The notes below the pieces were generated by a model. The model was not told the DNA's origin and ran no database searches. It saw nothing but the letters and a program-made list of their open reading frames with translations. DNA of 64,000 nucleotides from Nitrospina sp. LS_NOB (GTDB lineage: Bacteria > Nitrospinota > Nitrospinia > Nitrospinales > VA-1): the NCBI GenBank assembly GCA_001542995.1, contig LFLA01000012.1:1-64000 (forward strand), given 5' to 3'. The position numbers were made by a program, and so were the translations under genes. Positions 37,403 through 45,692 of this stretch are shown piece after piece; positions within the stretch are counted from its first letter, which is position 1; each line of letters starts with the position of its first letter.

Positions 37403-38158
37403 ATGAGCTCATCACCTTTTAAATTTGATCGCAGAAATTTCCTGAAAATATTTTCCCTGACTACTTTGTCAGCGTTGATGCCGAAAAAATCCGGGTGGGC
37501 AGACGATTTTCGTAACGACAAAAACATTCCCAAGCAATATGTCCAGAACCGGGATACTCCCGGTTTCCATATTCGCAGTGCCAATCCGTTTCTTGGTGTG
37601 GAGATGCAAAACTGGGGGCTGGCAATAGGGGGGATGGTTAAAAAACCCATCGGTCTTGCTTATGAGGATTTGTTCGGATTAAAAATGCATTCCCAGGTTT
37701 CGCGGCTCAAGTGTGTTGAATGCTGGTCCGCCAAAGCCAGGTGGGAGGGATTCCGCTTTGAAGAGCTGTTGAAACAGGTCCAGCCCGATCCATCCGCGAA
37801 GTTTGTTTATATCCAGTCCGCCGATTCCTATTACGAAAGTTTTGCGCTGGAAGAATTGCTCCGGCCCCGTGTCCTCTTTGTCCTGCGTATGGATGGCCAG
37901 CCGTTGAGCCGCGATCATGGGTTTCCCCTGAGGCTGATCATGCCCTTTAAGTATGGCTACAAAAATATCAAATACATCACCAGTATCAAGTTTCTCGATT
38001 CCCGCAAGCGCAATTACTGGTCGATGAACGGACCTTATTCTGTGGATGGAACCATCCAGCCGGGTGTCGACCACCCCCTGGACTTAGACAAGAAACCCCT
38101 GTCGATCAACGGCGGCGAAGTATTCCATTTTTTCGATGAACGTCCGGGCAACCACTAG
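37403..38158 (+). CDS. Molybdopterin-dependent oxidoreductase, sulfite oxidase fold
   Basis: This 251-residue protein has a twin-arginine-like signal (FDRRNFLKIFS) and the sulfite oxidase/MsrP molybdopterin fold. The molybdenum-coordinating Cys is in RLKCVECWSAKARWEG near residue 110, and DHGFPLRLIMPFKYGYKNIKY minus its end, near 170, is the cofactor pocket. MsrP-type enzymes repair methionine sulfoxide in the periplasm; sulfite oxidation is the alternative. No membrane haem partner (MsrQ) is adjacent. The modABC operon elsewhere in the window supplies molybdate. The stop codon TAG lies within the CCACTAGG head of a repeat, so the last His codon is element sequence. Confidence 0.9.
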   Translation: MSSSPFKFDRRNFLKIFSLTTLSALMPKKSGWADDFRNDKNIPKQYVQNRDTPGFHIRSANPFLGVEMQNWGLAIGGMVKKPIGLAYEDLFGLKMHSQVSRLKCVECWSAKARWEGFRFEELLKQVQPDPSAKFVYIQSADSYYESFALEELLRPRVLFVLRMDGQPLSRDHGFPLRLIMPFKYGYKNIKYITSIKFLDSRKRNYWSMNGPYSVDGTIQPGVDHPLDLDKKPLSINGGEVFHFFDERPGNH

Positions 38159-38250
38159 GCGTGGGGCCAGTTGGCAATGGCTCTAATTGGTTAACAACAG
38201 GTTAGTTCGGCTTAATAGACTTTTGCTCCCCCTTCTTCGAAGGGGGTTGG
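38152..38250. repeat. Dispersed modular element providing a stop codon
   Basis: CCACTAGGCGTGGGGCCAGT is followed by TTGGCAATGGCTCTAATTGG, AACAGGTTAGTTCGGCTTAA and a CCCCCTTCTTCGAAGGGGG hairpin at about 38228. The preceding gene reads into it and uses its TAG at 38156-38158. Confidence 0.7.
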
Positions 38251-38315
38251 GAGGATTTGGATTGACTTCCTCTTTTCCAAATTCTGCGTCTTTTAATTTT
38301 TCTGGAGTTAGATAT

Positions 38316-38984
38316 ATGAAGAATTATTTACTTTGTGGTCTTCTGGTCGCAGTAATAATTGCTCTCTTTCCAGTTTATGCTAAGGCAACCCTGTCAAGTG
38401 ATGCTCAGGAGTTGAAAACCCTTTATCAGGAACTTCAAGAATTCAAGGATAACCCGGAATTTCACCAGGTTGGCTTCGGAACCTGCTGTCGCTTTAACAG
38501 GTGGATGGTTAAGGTAGAAGTTCTTAGGTCGAAAAAAACAGGGATAAAGATTCTCATGGAAGTTGGATTCGTGCCTGGAGAGCTTCTACAGCTTGGAATG
38601 GAATACATGAGAAGCCGGGGCCGCCCTACTTCATATACTAAGGAGATGGAACCTGTCATTGTGTCAGGGTTCGCTCCCGAACCACAACTTAAAGAAGGTC
38701 AGGGAGTAATTGTTACAACGGATCGTGGGTGTGCAAGCATGGACAGTATAAAAAAATGGGGCGCGGCTCTGGTAGCTAAGAAGTTTAATAAAGCAGGTGT
38801 AATCATCCATGGTCCTGACTGTCCTCGCGTTTATGCGAAAACGGTGGTTACCGGACCGCTCGCTTCAGAAGACCTGTTTTTGGGGGACGGTTCAGGTTCT
38901 TCTACTACCTTCCATCAAGTGAAAATGCCAGATGGCACTAGGCTGCGGGTCATGGAGGGATTTGTCAAGTTTAAGTCTAAGTAG
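38316..38984 (+). CDS. Exported protein of unknown function
   Basis: The product has 222 residues with a signal peptide (LLCGLLVAVIIALFPVYA, residues 4-21). The mature part includes FGTCCRFNRW, with a Cys pair, GQGVIVTTDRGCAS and IIHGPDCPRVYAKT. The four cysteines might form periplasmic disulfides. ATG 38316 follows TCTGGAG. I do not recognise the family. It is a single gene between two repeats. Confidence 0.7.
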   Translation: MKNYLLCGLLVAVIIALFPVYAKATLSSDAQELKTLYQELQEFKDNPEFHQVGFGTCCRFNRWMVKVEVLRSKKTGIKILMEVGFVPGELLQLGMEYMRSRGRPTSYTKEMEPVIVSGFAPEPQLKEGQGVIVTTDRGCASMDSIKKWGAALVAKKFNKAGVIIHGPDCPRVYAKTVVTGPLASEDLFLGDGSGSSTTFHQVKMPDGTRLRVMEGFVKFKSK

Positions 38985-39077
38985 GGTGATTAATGATGAT
39001 GGGATGCGGGAATGCTTACATGGTAATCAAGATGGCGCTCTCTCTAGCCAGCAAAATTTTATTTCGGCTTGTTGAGC

Positions 39078-39198
39078 CGTCATCGCGAGCGACTAAAAGG
39101 AGCGCGGCGATCCAAGTTTGTGATGTTCCTTCATTAGCCTTCATTCTCCGTAAGTATATTCTGGATTGCTTCGTCACCGTTGGTTCCTCGCAATGACG
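39078..39198. repeat. 121-bp palindromic repeat (family 2), second copy
   Basis: Inverted relative to 21690-21811. It begins CGTCATCGCGAGCGACT and ends TTCCTCGCAATGACG; the ends are inverted copies with one mismatch over 12 bases. The interior shares AGGAGCGCGGCGATCCA and GGATTGCTTCGTC in reverse complement with the first copy. A family 1 fragment (TAGCCAGCAAAATTTTATTTC) sits directly upstream. Confidence 0.8.
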
Positions 39199-39219
39199 GG
39201 TTATGCAAAGGTCTTCCTC

Positions 39220-39915
39220 ATGATCCGCTTTTTTCTTCTTTTAATTTTCCTGCTTTCCTGCGATTCCTACAGTGTTAAGCAGATACCTGTAGAGGTTCCC
39301 GCAGGGATCGTTGTTCCTGAAGAGATGGTTTATATTCCGGCCGGAGAATTCATCATGGGGGATGCGGAGGAACCAGAAACCCGGGGAGGGGCACTGGTGC
39401 AGTCCGGTGCTTATTTTATTGACCGGTATGAGGTGAACCACGAAGGCTACAAAAAATTCTTACCGCAACATTCATTCAATCCTAAAAAGGCGCGTTGGCC
39501 GGTGGCGCTTGTGACCTATGCCGAGGCGGAGGCTTTTTGTCAGGCGGAAGGTAAGCGTTTGCCCAACGAAATTGAATGGGAAAAAGCGGCGCGGGGTACG
39601 GATGGGCGCAAGTGGCCCTGGAAAATTTTTATCGATCACCCTAACAACGGATTCTCAGGATTTATGCCGGAACCGGTGGACAAAAGGACGGATTGGATCA
39701 GTCCTTATGGCATTTATGGTATGGGTCATAATGTCTGGGAGTGGGTGACGGATGATTACATGCTTGTGGGGCAAGTGGAAAAATTCAAAGTCGTTCGTGG
39801 TGGCTTATTGCAAACCCATCTCACGATTAAGTTTTCGCCTACATGGTTTCGTAACTGGATGGGCCCTGAAGAGAAGTTGAACTTTATCGGATTCCGTTGC
39901 GTCAAAGATGTTTGA
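39220..39915 (+). CDS. FGE/SUMF1-fold lipoprotein
   Basis: The 231-residue product has a lipoprotein signal (LLLIFLLSC with Cys at about residue 13) and a formylglycine-generating-enzyme fold: VYIPAGEFIMGD, YFIDRYEVNHEGYKKF, RLPNEIEWEKAARGTDGRKW, GHNVWEWVTDD and a final FIGFRCVKD. The catalytic Cys pair of true sulfatase-activating FGE is not visible, so it is a structural or otherwise diverged member (as in PvdO- or GldK-type proteins). It probably sits in a membrane facing the periplasm. It is convergent with the FGE-CcdA fusion, a likely functional relative. Confidence 0.85.
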   Translation: MIRFFLLLIFLLSCDSYSVKQIPVEVPAGIVVPEEMVYIPAGEFIMGDAEEPETRGGALVQSGAYFIDRYEVNHEGYKKFLPQHSFNPKKARWPVALVTYAEAEAFCQAEGKRLPNEIEWEKAARGTDGRKWPWKIFIDHPNNGFSGFMPEPVDKRTDWISPYGIYGMGHNVWEWVTDDYMLVGQVEKFKVVRGGLLQTHLTIKFSPTWFRNWMGPEEKLNFIGFRCVKDV

Positions 39916-39970
39916 ATCAGTCTGTTTTTTTTAGCAAATATTGGTTCTGGTATTCAATGGCTTATCTTGG

Positions 39971-41746
39971 TTATTGGAACCAGTGTAAAACAGCCTCCTC
40001 GAACTCGCTGAACCAGAGCTGAACTTCTATGGGGATAAGGCTATTGATATAAGTCATGTAGCCCGTTGCCAGAACGATGCCCAGTGCGATCAGCAGAATG
40101 CCACTGAACAGGTTGGTGGTATGGAGAAAAAAAGTTTTTCCTCCTATCGTGAGGTCCCAGCCTTTGCCGCGAAGCAGGGTCCAGAACAAACCGTCTTTAG
40201 GCAGGTTGCCGCAAACTGTGGCAACGATGATGAGGGGAAGCCCCAGCCCCACCGCATAAAAGAAGAGCAGGATCATTCCCTGCGAAATGGTTTTTTCCGA
40301 AGCCGCGAGCATGAGAATGCTGGACAGGATGGGCCCAACACAGGGGGTCCAACCTAATGCGAAGGTTGCGCCAAACAAAAAATATCCAATAAACGTGGAA
40401 GTGGGTTTGCCTTGAAAGGTAGCTCCAGAAAAACCTTTTCCGAAAAGGGTCATGACACCGAAAATTCCCACGACGCCCCCTCCGACCTGAGTGATCTGGA
40501 ACATATAATCTCTGAGAACTTGGCCCAAAGCGCTGGCGGAAGCTCCCATCGCGACAAACAAGGATGCCAGACCAAAAAAGAAAGCCAGAGACATGAGACC
40601 CATGCGGGTCCGGTCGGATTGAGCAGTCACCGCGAAATAAGCGGGAAGAATGGGCAATGTGCAGGGGGATAAGAAACTGAACACTCCTGCAATAAATGCT
40701 AGAAAGGTCAGTGCGATGATTCCGGAATCGGGCAGATTGGGTTTGGGTTGAAAAGGATTCAGGGGCGCAGACTTTGAAACGGGAGATTTCCCAAGTGAAG
40801 GAGAAATAGAGGGCGCGGGATTTGTGAAAGACGCGCCTTTTTTGGTTTTCGCAAAAGCAGAGATTACCGCTTTCATCACAGCGGGCTGGGTCGAACGGGT
40901 ACATCGAAACCCTACATCTGGAGCGGGTTCGTCGGCGCCCGCATATTGCCGGTAACCGCTGCGGGCGAACATTTCGATGGCTTGGTTGTAGAGAGCACCG
41001 GGGAAATGCCCAATATCACTGGCGGAATGGCCGCGCAGGATTTTTAAGCCCGCCTGATAATGTTCGCTTTGATACGTGCTTCCTGTGTAAGGCTGGTAAT
41101 CGTCATCTACCCATTCCCACACATTTCCGATCAGGTCATGAACACCTTCAGGGCTGACACTTTTGGGAAAAGAACCGACGGCAACCGGTTGATTTTTACT
41201 TCCGGGCCGGTCCGAAAGGTTGGCCCATCTTGCTTGAAACATGTTGCCCCAGGGATATTCATAGCCTTCTTTACCTCTTGCGGCACGCTCCCAAAGTTTT
41301 TCGGTGGGCAATTTTTTTTTCGCCCATTGGCAGAAGTTTGCCGCGTCATACCAGGTGACATGCGTTACCGGCTCGTTATCTTTACCTTCCGGAAAATTTA
41401 CGCCTTGCCAGTTTGCAGGAGGAACGGCTCCCAGATCATCGATATATTTTTTATAGCGTCTGTAGGTGACCTCATAACGGTCAATATAGAATTCTTTGAG
41501 AAAAATTTTCTGTTGCGGAGTTTCGTCAGCATACCAGGGTTTGGGGATACCCAGAGAAAGTGCCTCAGCGGCCTCGTCTTTTTTATTGGTGCCGAATAAA
41601 AAAGGGCCGGGCGGAAGATAAACCATATCCCCTTCAAGGGAATGATCGTGCTTGGACTGGGCCCACCCTTCATGAGGGCATAATAAAAGGAGGGTGAATA
41701 GGGTAATTGCTTTTGCCAATATGGATAAGGAATCTCTCATGGACAA
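39971..41746 (-). CDS. Fusion of FGE-fold domain with CcdA-type thiol transporter
   Basis: This 591-residue protein has a signal peptide (to about residue 29), then an FGE/SUMF1 domain (VYLPPGPFLFGTNKK, FYIDRYEVTYRRYKKY, WYDAANFCQWAKKKLPTE, GNVWEWVDDDYQPY, DVGFRCTRS at about 285). A Pro/Ser-rich linker follows, then a CcdA/DsbD-beta membrane domain from about 350: GVFSFLSPCTLPILPAYF and FALGWTPCVGPILSS hold the two conserved cysteines that carry electrons across the membrane. The periplasmic FGE domain replaces the usual DsbD N-terminal domain. The TlpA-type thioredoxin upstream is a natural recipient. Role probably in cytochrome c or copper-site maturation; that is inferred. Confidence 0.9.
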   Translation of the reverse strand: MSMRDSLSILAKAITLFTLLLLCPHEGWAQSKHDHSLEGDMVYLPPGPFLFGTNKKDEAAEALSLGIPKPWYADETPQQKIFLKEFYIDRYEVTYRRYKKYIDDLGAVPPANWQGVNFPEGKDNEPVTHVTWYDAANFCQWAKKKLPTEKLWERAARGKEGYEYPWGNMFQARWANLSDRPGSKNQPVAVGSFPKSVSPEGVHDLIGNVWEWVDDDYQPYTGSTYQSEHYQAGLKILRGHSASDIGHFPGALYNQAIEMFARSGYRQYAGADEPAPDVGFRCTRSTQPAVMKAVISAFAKTKKGASFTNPAPSISPSLGKSPVSKSAPLNPFQPKPNLPDSGIIALTFLAFIAGVFSFLSPCTLPILPAYFAVTAQSDRTRMGLMSLAFFFGLASLFVAMGASASALGQVLRDYMFQITQVGGGVVGIFGVMTLFGKGFSGATFQGKPTSTFIGYFLFGATFALGWTPCVGPILSSILMLAASEKTISQGMILLFFYAVGLGLPLIIVATVCGNLPKDGLFWTLLRGKGWDLTIGGKTFFLHTTNLFSGILLIALGIVLATGYMTYINSLIPIEVQLWFSEFEEAVLHWFQ

Positions 41747-41751
41747 CGGGC

Positions 41752-42273
41752 TCAGTTTGCCAGAAGGTTTTCAAAGTACAGGATGTTGTCTGGGCTGGCC
41801 CAGTCTTCCGCCCCTCTTAGTTCACCGATGATATTGCCTTCCGGGTCAATCATAAAAGTGGTGGGCAGGCTGACCACTCCAAATTTATTGCTGGCCTGTA
41901 ATTGCTGGTCGAGCAGAATGGGGAAGGAAAGATTGTTGGCTTTGACAAAAGGTTCTACAACCTTTGCTCCGAACATGTCGTTGGAGATGGCAAGCAGGGA
42001 AAACTTTTTTGACTTGAAACGCTGGTGCAGGGTTTCCAGTGAGGGCATTTCTATTTTGCAGGGACCACACCAAGTGGCCCAGAAATTAACCAGAACGTAT
42101 TTCCCCCTTTGATCGCTGAGACTGACATCCTCTCCGCTAAGAGATTTGAGGGTGAAGTCCGGTGCCGGTATGGTTTCCCCGGATTCTGCCAGGGCAAGCG
42201 TCGAAGAAAGCAACAGCACAACACAGGCAGATATCAAACGGTAAAATACTGCGGGTTTTTTCTTGAAAGTCAT
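41752..42273 (-). CDS. TlpA/ResA-like periplasmic thioredoxin
   Basis: This 173-residue thiol-disulfide protein has a signal peptide (LISACVVLLLSSTLALA) and the redox motif NFWATWCGPCKIEMPSLE near residue 65. APDFTLKSLSGEDVSLSD and VVSLPTTFMIDPEGNI with the cis-Pro are also typical. It would reduce haem-binding or copper-binding cysteines in the periplasm, taking electrons from the CcdA domain encoded 5 bases downstream. ATG 42273 is chosen because it starts a proper signal peptide; a longer frame from 42348 adds an improbable N-terminus. Confidence 0.92.
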   Translation of the reverse strand: MTFKKKPAVFYRLISACVVLLLSSTLALAESGETIPAPDFTLKSLSGEDVSLSDQRGKYVLVNFWATWCGPCKIEMPSLETLHQRFKSKKFSLLAISNDMFGAKVVEPFVKANNLSFPILLDQQLQASNKFGVVSLPTTFMIDPEGNIIGELRGAEDWASPDNILYFENLLAN

Positions 42274-42382
42274 AAAGGTTCTGTCCTGGATGGGAAAAAA
42301 TCGGGGATTAAGGTGCCAGGAAAAAAATATGCCCCGATGTTCCGCCAAGGGGCGCTTGGGTCAAATTGGAAAAGAGGAATAG

Positions 42383-42604
42383 TTATTCTACTGATTCAAC
42401 GCAACGTACCATCGGGATAGCTTTTTTTAAGGCTTTTTCAATGCCCATCTTCAGGGTCATGATGGAGCTGGAGCAGGAAACGCAAGATCCCACGAGCCGG
42501 AGTTTTACAACTCCGTCGGTAATGTCCACCAGCTCGACGTTACCGCCATCCTTAATGAGCATAGGTCGCACACTCTCCAGCACTTCTTCGACTTCTTCTT
42601 CCAT
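42383..42604 (-). CDS. NifU-like C-terminal domain Fe-S scaffold
   Basis: The 73-residue protein is a stand-alone Nfu domain: EEEVEEVLESVRPMLIKDGG at the N-terminus and LVGSCVSCSSSIMTLK, where CxxC binds a 4Fe-4S cluster between two monomers. Such proteins deliver clusters to target enzymes. ATG 42604 has AAGGGG upstream; a longer frame to 42628 is less likely. The ferredoxins encoded nearby are possible clients. Confidence 0.92.
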   Translation of the reverse strand: MEEEVEEVLESVRPMLIKDGGNVELVDITDGVVKLRLVGSCVSCSSSIMTLKMGIEKALKKAIPMVRCVESVE

Positions 42605-42624
42605 GAGAGACCCCTTGTGGTAAA

Positions 42625-42840
42625 TCACCCTTCCCCTCTTTAAAAAAGAGGGAGCAAGATGACGGTTTGTTGAGCCGAGCTAACCTGTTTCCTGCCAAAA
42701 AAGTTATCGCTAGTTAACCTCTTCGGGGCATGAAACCTAATGAAGAATACAATGCAGTGGAGGCTGATCCTTCGACTGGCTCAGGATGACTGATCGGCGG
42801 TCGCGTAGCGTCACCGCCACACTGGCCCCACGCCGAGTGG
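42625..42840. repeat. Dispersed modular element between nfu-like and ferredoxin genes
   Basis: From left: a CCCCTCTTTAAAAAAGAGGG hairpin, the core GAGCCGAGCTAACCTG, GCTAGTTAACCTC, TTCGGGGCATGAAACC, TAATGAAGAATACAATGC, a CCTTCGACTGGCTCAGGATG segment typical of another bacterial repeat class, a GGCGGTCGCGTAGCGTCACCG hairpin, and the terminal CTGGCCCCACGCCGAGTGG at 42822-42840. It ends directly at the ferredoxin stop codon. Confidence 0.6.
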
Positions 42841-43107
<267 letters not shown>

Positions 43108-43139
43108 TTAAAAATATGTTGTGATAACGAACCCCGAAT

Positions 43140-43598
43140 TTAATCCGGCGCCCGCTCAAAATTTTTTGTTTCCGGATCCCAGCTGAACAGAGCCTGCTCC
43201 CGGATTTTTTTATCATAAACGGAAACCACCAGATAGCTGGCCTCCGGATAATTCGGCTCCCCGTCAAACAATGCCATTCTCGAATCCTCTTCCGAGAAAT
43301 AGGCATCATGCTCGGGATGAGAATGATAGAAAACCTTGATCGGAAGTTGTTTTAACTCGACTTCCTTTAAAATTTTCATCAGCTCCTTAGGATCAATATT
43401 ATATGCCGTGCGGGCATCCCGAACAAATGTTTCGGGGTCCTTTTCATGGAGCTTGTTTTGAATGTTGGTGCAACGGAAAAGGACGTCCTGGTCATTTTGA
43501 CCGATTTTTCCTATCACGATTCCGCAACATTCAAATGGATATTCCTCAACTGCGTGACGATGAATTTCGTCCAACTGTTCTTTCGCAAGTGGGGACAT
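43140..43598 (-). CDS. M67 (JAMM) family metallopeptidase
   Basis: The 152-residue protein is a stand-alone prokaryotic Mov34/MPN domain. The zinc site is complete: Glu in FECCGIVIG near residue 23 and HSHPEHDAYFSEED near residue 93 (HxH, seven residues, S, two residues, D). Prokaryotic members cut the C-terminal extension of ubiquitin-like sulfur carriers in cysteine or siderophore biosynthesis. No sulfur carrier gene is adjacent; instead ferredoxin genes flank it on both sides. A substrate in Fe-S or sulfur metabolism is an inference. Confidence 0.92.
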   Translation of the reverse strand: MSPLAKEQLDEIHRHAVEEYPFECCGIVIGKIGQNDQDVLFRCTNIQNKLHEKDPETFVRDARTAYNIDPKELMKILKEVELKQLPIKVFYHSHPEHDAYFSEEDSRMALFDGEPNYPEASYLVVSVYDKKIREQALFSWDPETKNFERAPD

Positions 43599-43648
43599 AT
43601 TGCATTTTGGGCTGTTTGGGATTTGTTGTCAAATAGTTTTGGGCTATT

Positions 43649-43939
43649 TCAGGGGTGGGTTTTGACGACAAGATCGTCATTGACGGCGATCTGGCAGGCC
43701 ATGCGGAAGTCTGCGGGCTTTTTGGCCAGTTTTTCCGTTTCGGTTTCATTGCGGGGTTCCACGTTTCCTGCAATAATCTGGACGGTACAGGTGGTACAAA
43801 GTCCCCGTCCCCGACAGTTCAGAATTTTGTAAATATGGTCATAAATACTGAATTTATTGCGGATTGCCGCTTGCCGAAGGTTTTCTCCGGACTCGACCTG
43901 AATGGTACGGTTTTCTCTCTCAAAATGAACTTTATGCAT
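43649..43939 (-). CDS. 2Fe-2S ferredoxin
   Basis: This 96-residue ferredoxin has the plant-type motif LNCRGRGLCTTCTVQI near residue 41 (C-x5-C-x2-C) and the fourth Cys in FRMACQIAV near residue 81. It opens with a beta-grasp strand pattern (HKVHFERENRTIQVESGEN). It is the first gene of a same-strand set with the M67 peptidase, the 2[4Fe-4S] ferredoxin and the Nfu protein. Confidence 0.94.
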   Translation of the reverse strand: MHKVHFERENRTIQVESGENLRQAAIRNKFSIYDHIYKILNCRGRGLCTTCTVQIIAGNVEPRNETETEKLAKKPADFRMACQIAVNDDLVVKTHP

Positions 43940-44013
43940 AACGGATTTTCTTATGAGTTCGGGTTCCGGGGATCATACCGGACTTGGCACAGCTTACGCA
44001 ATCATTTTCTCCC

Positions 44014-44104
44014 GCTCGGCGTGGGGCCAGCACTGCATTGCCCAAAAGGCGGACGGAACACTCAAGCGCAATACTTTGATAAACTTCCCCCTGATTAAGG
44101 AGAC
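44014..44104. repeat. Direct repeat partner of 33255-33345
   Basis: CTCGGCGTGGGGCCAGCACT and the following stretch to about 44104 match 33258-33345 with few differences. It carries the family 1 head at its left end. Located upstream of the ferredoxin gene, in the space between oppositely placed units. Confidence 0.7.
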
Positions 44105-44140
44105 TGCTAATAGGTGCCCCTTTGATCAGCAGTTGGCAAT

Positions 44141-44169
44141 AAAAAAACCGGAACCCGAAGACCCCGGCT
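44141..44169 (-). terminator. Rho-independent terminator of retropepsin operon
   Basis: On the minus strand CCGGGGTC, loop TTCG, GGTTCCGG forms an eight-pair stem (with G-U pairs) followed by seven T residues. It lies 32 bases after the stop of the retropepsin-like gene. Confidence 0.8.
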
Positions 44170-44201
44170 TAGTTGGTTGCCATTTGCGATATGCGAATCA
44201 A

Positions 44202-44666
44202 TCAGCCCGCGATAGTCCAAAAGCCTCCCGGCCCGTTATAAACTAATTGATAATCTTTAAGAACATCTCTACCTAAAATAGCCAAAAGCCCTTGGCCCTT
44301 TAAATTGCTCCCCAAAGCAGCACTAAATTCAATGTCCTCAATTTGGGTCCCTGGGAATGAAATTTGACAAGCATAAATCCCCTGTTTGTCCTCCCCGCCA
44401 GGATGATTCATTGTGACTTCATTGATCATGCTCAAACTCAATTGTTGAAGCGCATTGACATCCACCCCGGTGATGGAAGCCCCTGTGTCGAGCAAACCGA
44501 GTCCCGTAACAGGAGGGGGTATCGGTTTCTTTTCTTGGTAAAGTTTGTTAGCTAAAACGTCAGGGACGGAAACTTCTATTTGCAGCAAAGGTCCGCGCTG
44601 TTGCAACAGCTTCGGATCTAGGAGGCCTGTTTGTTGGTTAGTTATACCGCCATTAAAAACTGGCAT
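44202..44666 (-). CDS. Retropepsin-like aspartic protease
   Basis: The 154-residue protein has the aspartic protease motif LGLLDTGASITGVD near residue 57 and a second family signature GQGLLAILGRDVLKDYQLVYNG shortened by its ends (ILGRD near residue 132, then a hydrophobic Tyr-containing strand). Single-domain retropepsins act as dimers; bacterial examples are poorly characterised. It has no signal peptide. Its start overlaps the end of the preceding small gene by 14 bases, so the two are translated together. Confidence 0.85.
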   Translation of the reverse strand: MPVFNGGITNQQTGLLDPKLLQQRGPLLQIEVSVPDVLANKLYQEKKPIPPPVTGLGLLDTGASITGVDVNALQQLSLSMINEVTMNHPGGEDKQGIYACQISFPGTQIEDIEFSAALGSNLKGQGLLAILGRDVLKDYQLVYNGPGGFWTIAG

Positions 44667-44913
44667 TAATTAAGCAGTTGCCCAGTGCAGGAATTTGGTG
44701 TGAAGGCTGTTGCTCAACAATCTGCTTAACGAGAAAGGATTCGGTCCCAAATTTTGCGACACCCGCCTCATAAGCTTCCGAATACATTGTAAATGAACCC
44801 TCAAGGTTTCGGCCCTTAATAAGGGCGTATTGCTCATTATTTGTCTTTAGCAACTCATCCTTTATTTCGTCAAAATATTCTAATTCAGCTTTTAAAATAT
44901 CGGTTTGTTCCAT
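44653..44913 (-). CDS. Small DUF5678-like protein
   Basis: This 86-residue protein resembles the DUF5678 family: ELEYFDEIKDELLKTNNEQY, ALIKGRNLEGSF, MYSEAYEAGVAKFG. These are small alpha/beta proteins of unknown function, often encoded with retropepsin-like proteases. The reading frame ends 14 bases inside the protease gene. A GAAAGGAAG ribosome binding site precedes ATG 44913. The DUF assignment is by pattern and moderately sure. Confidence 0.8.
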   Translation of the reverse strand: MEQTDILKAELEYFDEIKDELLKTNNEQYALIKGRNLEGSFTMYSEAYEAGVAKFGTESFLVKQIVEQQPSHQIPALGNCLINASF

Positions 44914-45609
44914 GATAATACTTCCTTTCGCTAATGTTGGTGGTCACTAACGAGAAATCATCTTTTACTCTAGTTATATCGGGTTGATGAATGGAAATTT
45001 TTATCCGCTGATAATGTAGGCCGAAATGGAATATCTCGCCACAAGCGGATTGAATTTAAAGACACCTCTCCCAACGCCCGGTTATAACTGTTTGATACCA
45101 TGTGTTTTAATGATACGAATGGGGACATTATACCCCACTTGGAAGGTTTTATCAATTCATTCCCAGCAAAAACTGACAAAAATACAGAAGACCTACTCTC
45201 AAGAAAAACTTTATGATTAAAGAAACAAGATGTCAAGTATATTGTGGTATTAGAAACTCGGAGGCCCAATATATAGCGGTGTATATCCAGTCGTGTATAT
45301 TTGTCAAAGGGATAGTTCGCAATTGAGGACATGATAAATCCACGCAGAGCGATGAGCAAAAATCCTATGATTTATGGTGATGGTGAAGTGATAACCCCCT
45401 ACCTATCTACTCCCACACAAGGTACAAACTCACTAAGTTGCTGGAGCGAAAAGCATTTCTGGACAAAAAAGGGAGGCTACTTGCCGGGGTCGTAGTAAAG
45501 GGGGCAGATCTTCTCTTGACCATAAATTGGCCGAGTTTTGATAACCAGAAACCAGCCAACCCTCCCCTTACCCCTCCCTATGAAGGCAGGGGATACTATA
45601 ACCCCTCGT
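44914..45609. other. Intergenic region without recognisable gene
   Basis: This stretch is AT-rich in its left half. Reading frames exist on both strands (for example 44970-45359 minus and 45438-45659 plus) but lack a good ribosome binding site, family motifs or plausible composition. A CCCTCCCCTTACCCCTCCC tract near 45560 resembles the small GC hairpin modules found beside other repeats. It may contain remains of a lost gene. Confidence 0.5.
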
Positions 45610-45692
45610 CCCCGGAGCCTTGCCAGTTAAGCCGAGATAACTCTTTGCCAGCCAGATAAGTTATTGCAATTTGCGAGCGGAGGCACTCCGCT
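45610..45692. repeat. Dispersed modular element abutting zinc-ribbon gene
   Basis: It has GCCTTGCCAGTTAAGCCGAG, the core GCCGAGATAACTCTTTGCC, AGCCAGATAAGTTATTGC and the terminal hairpin GCGGAGGCACTCCGC (45677-45691). The final base of that hairpin is part of the stop codon of the neighbouring gene. Confidence 0.65.

Noticed and set aside
44970-45359. Minus-strand frame of 129 residues
   Set aside because: No motif, no ribosome binding site and implausible composition in a decayed intergenic stretch.
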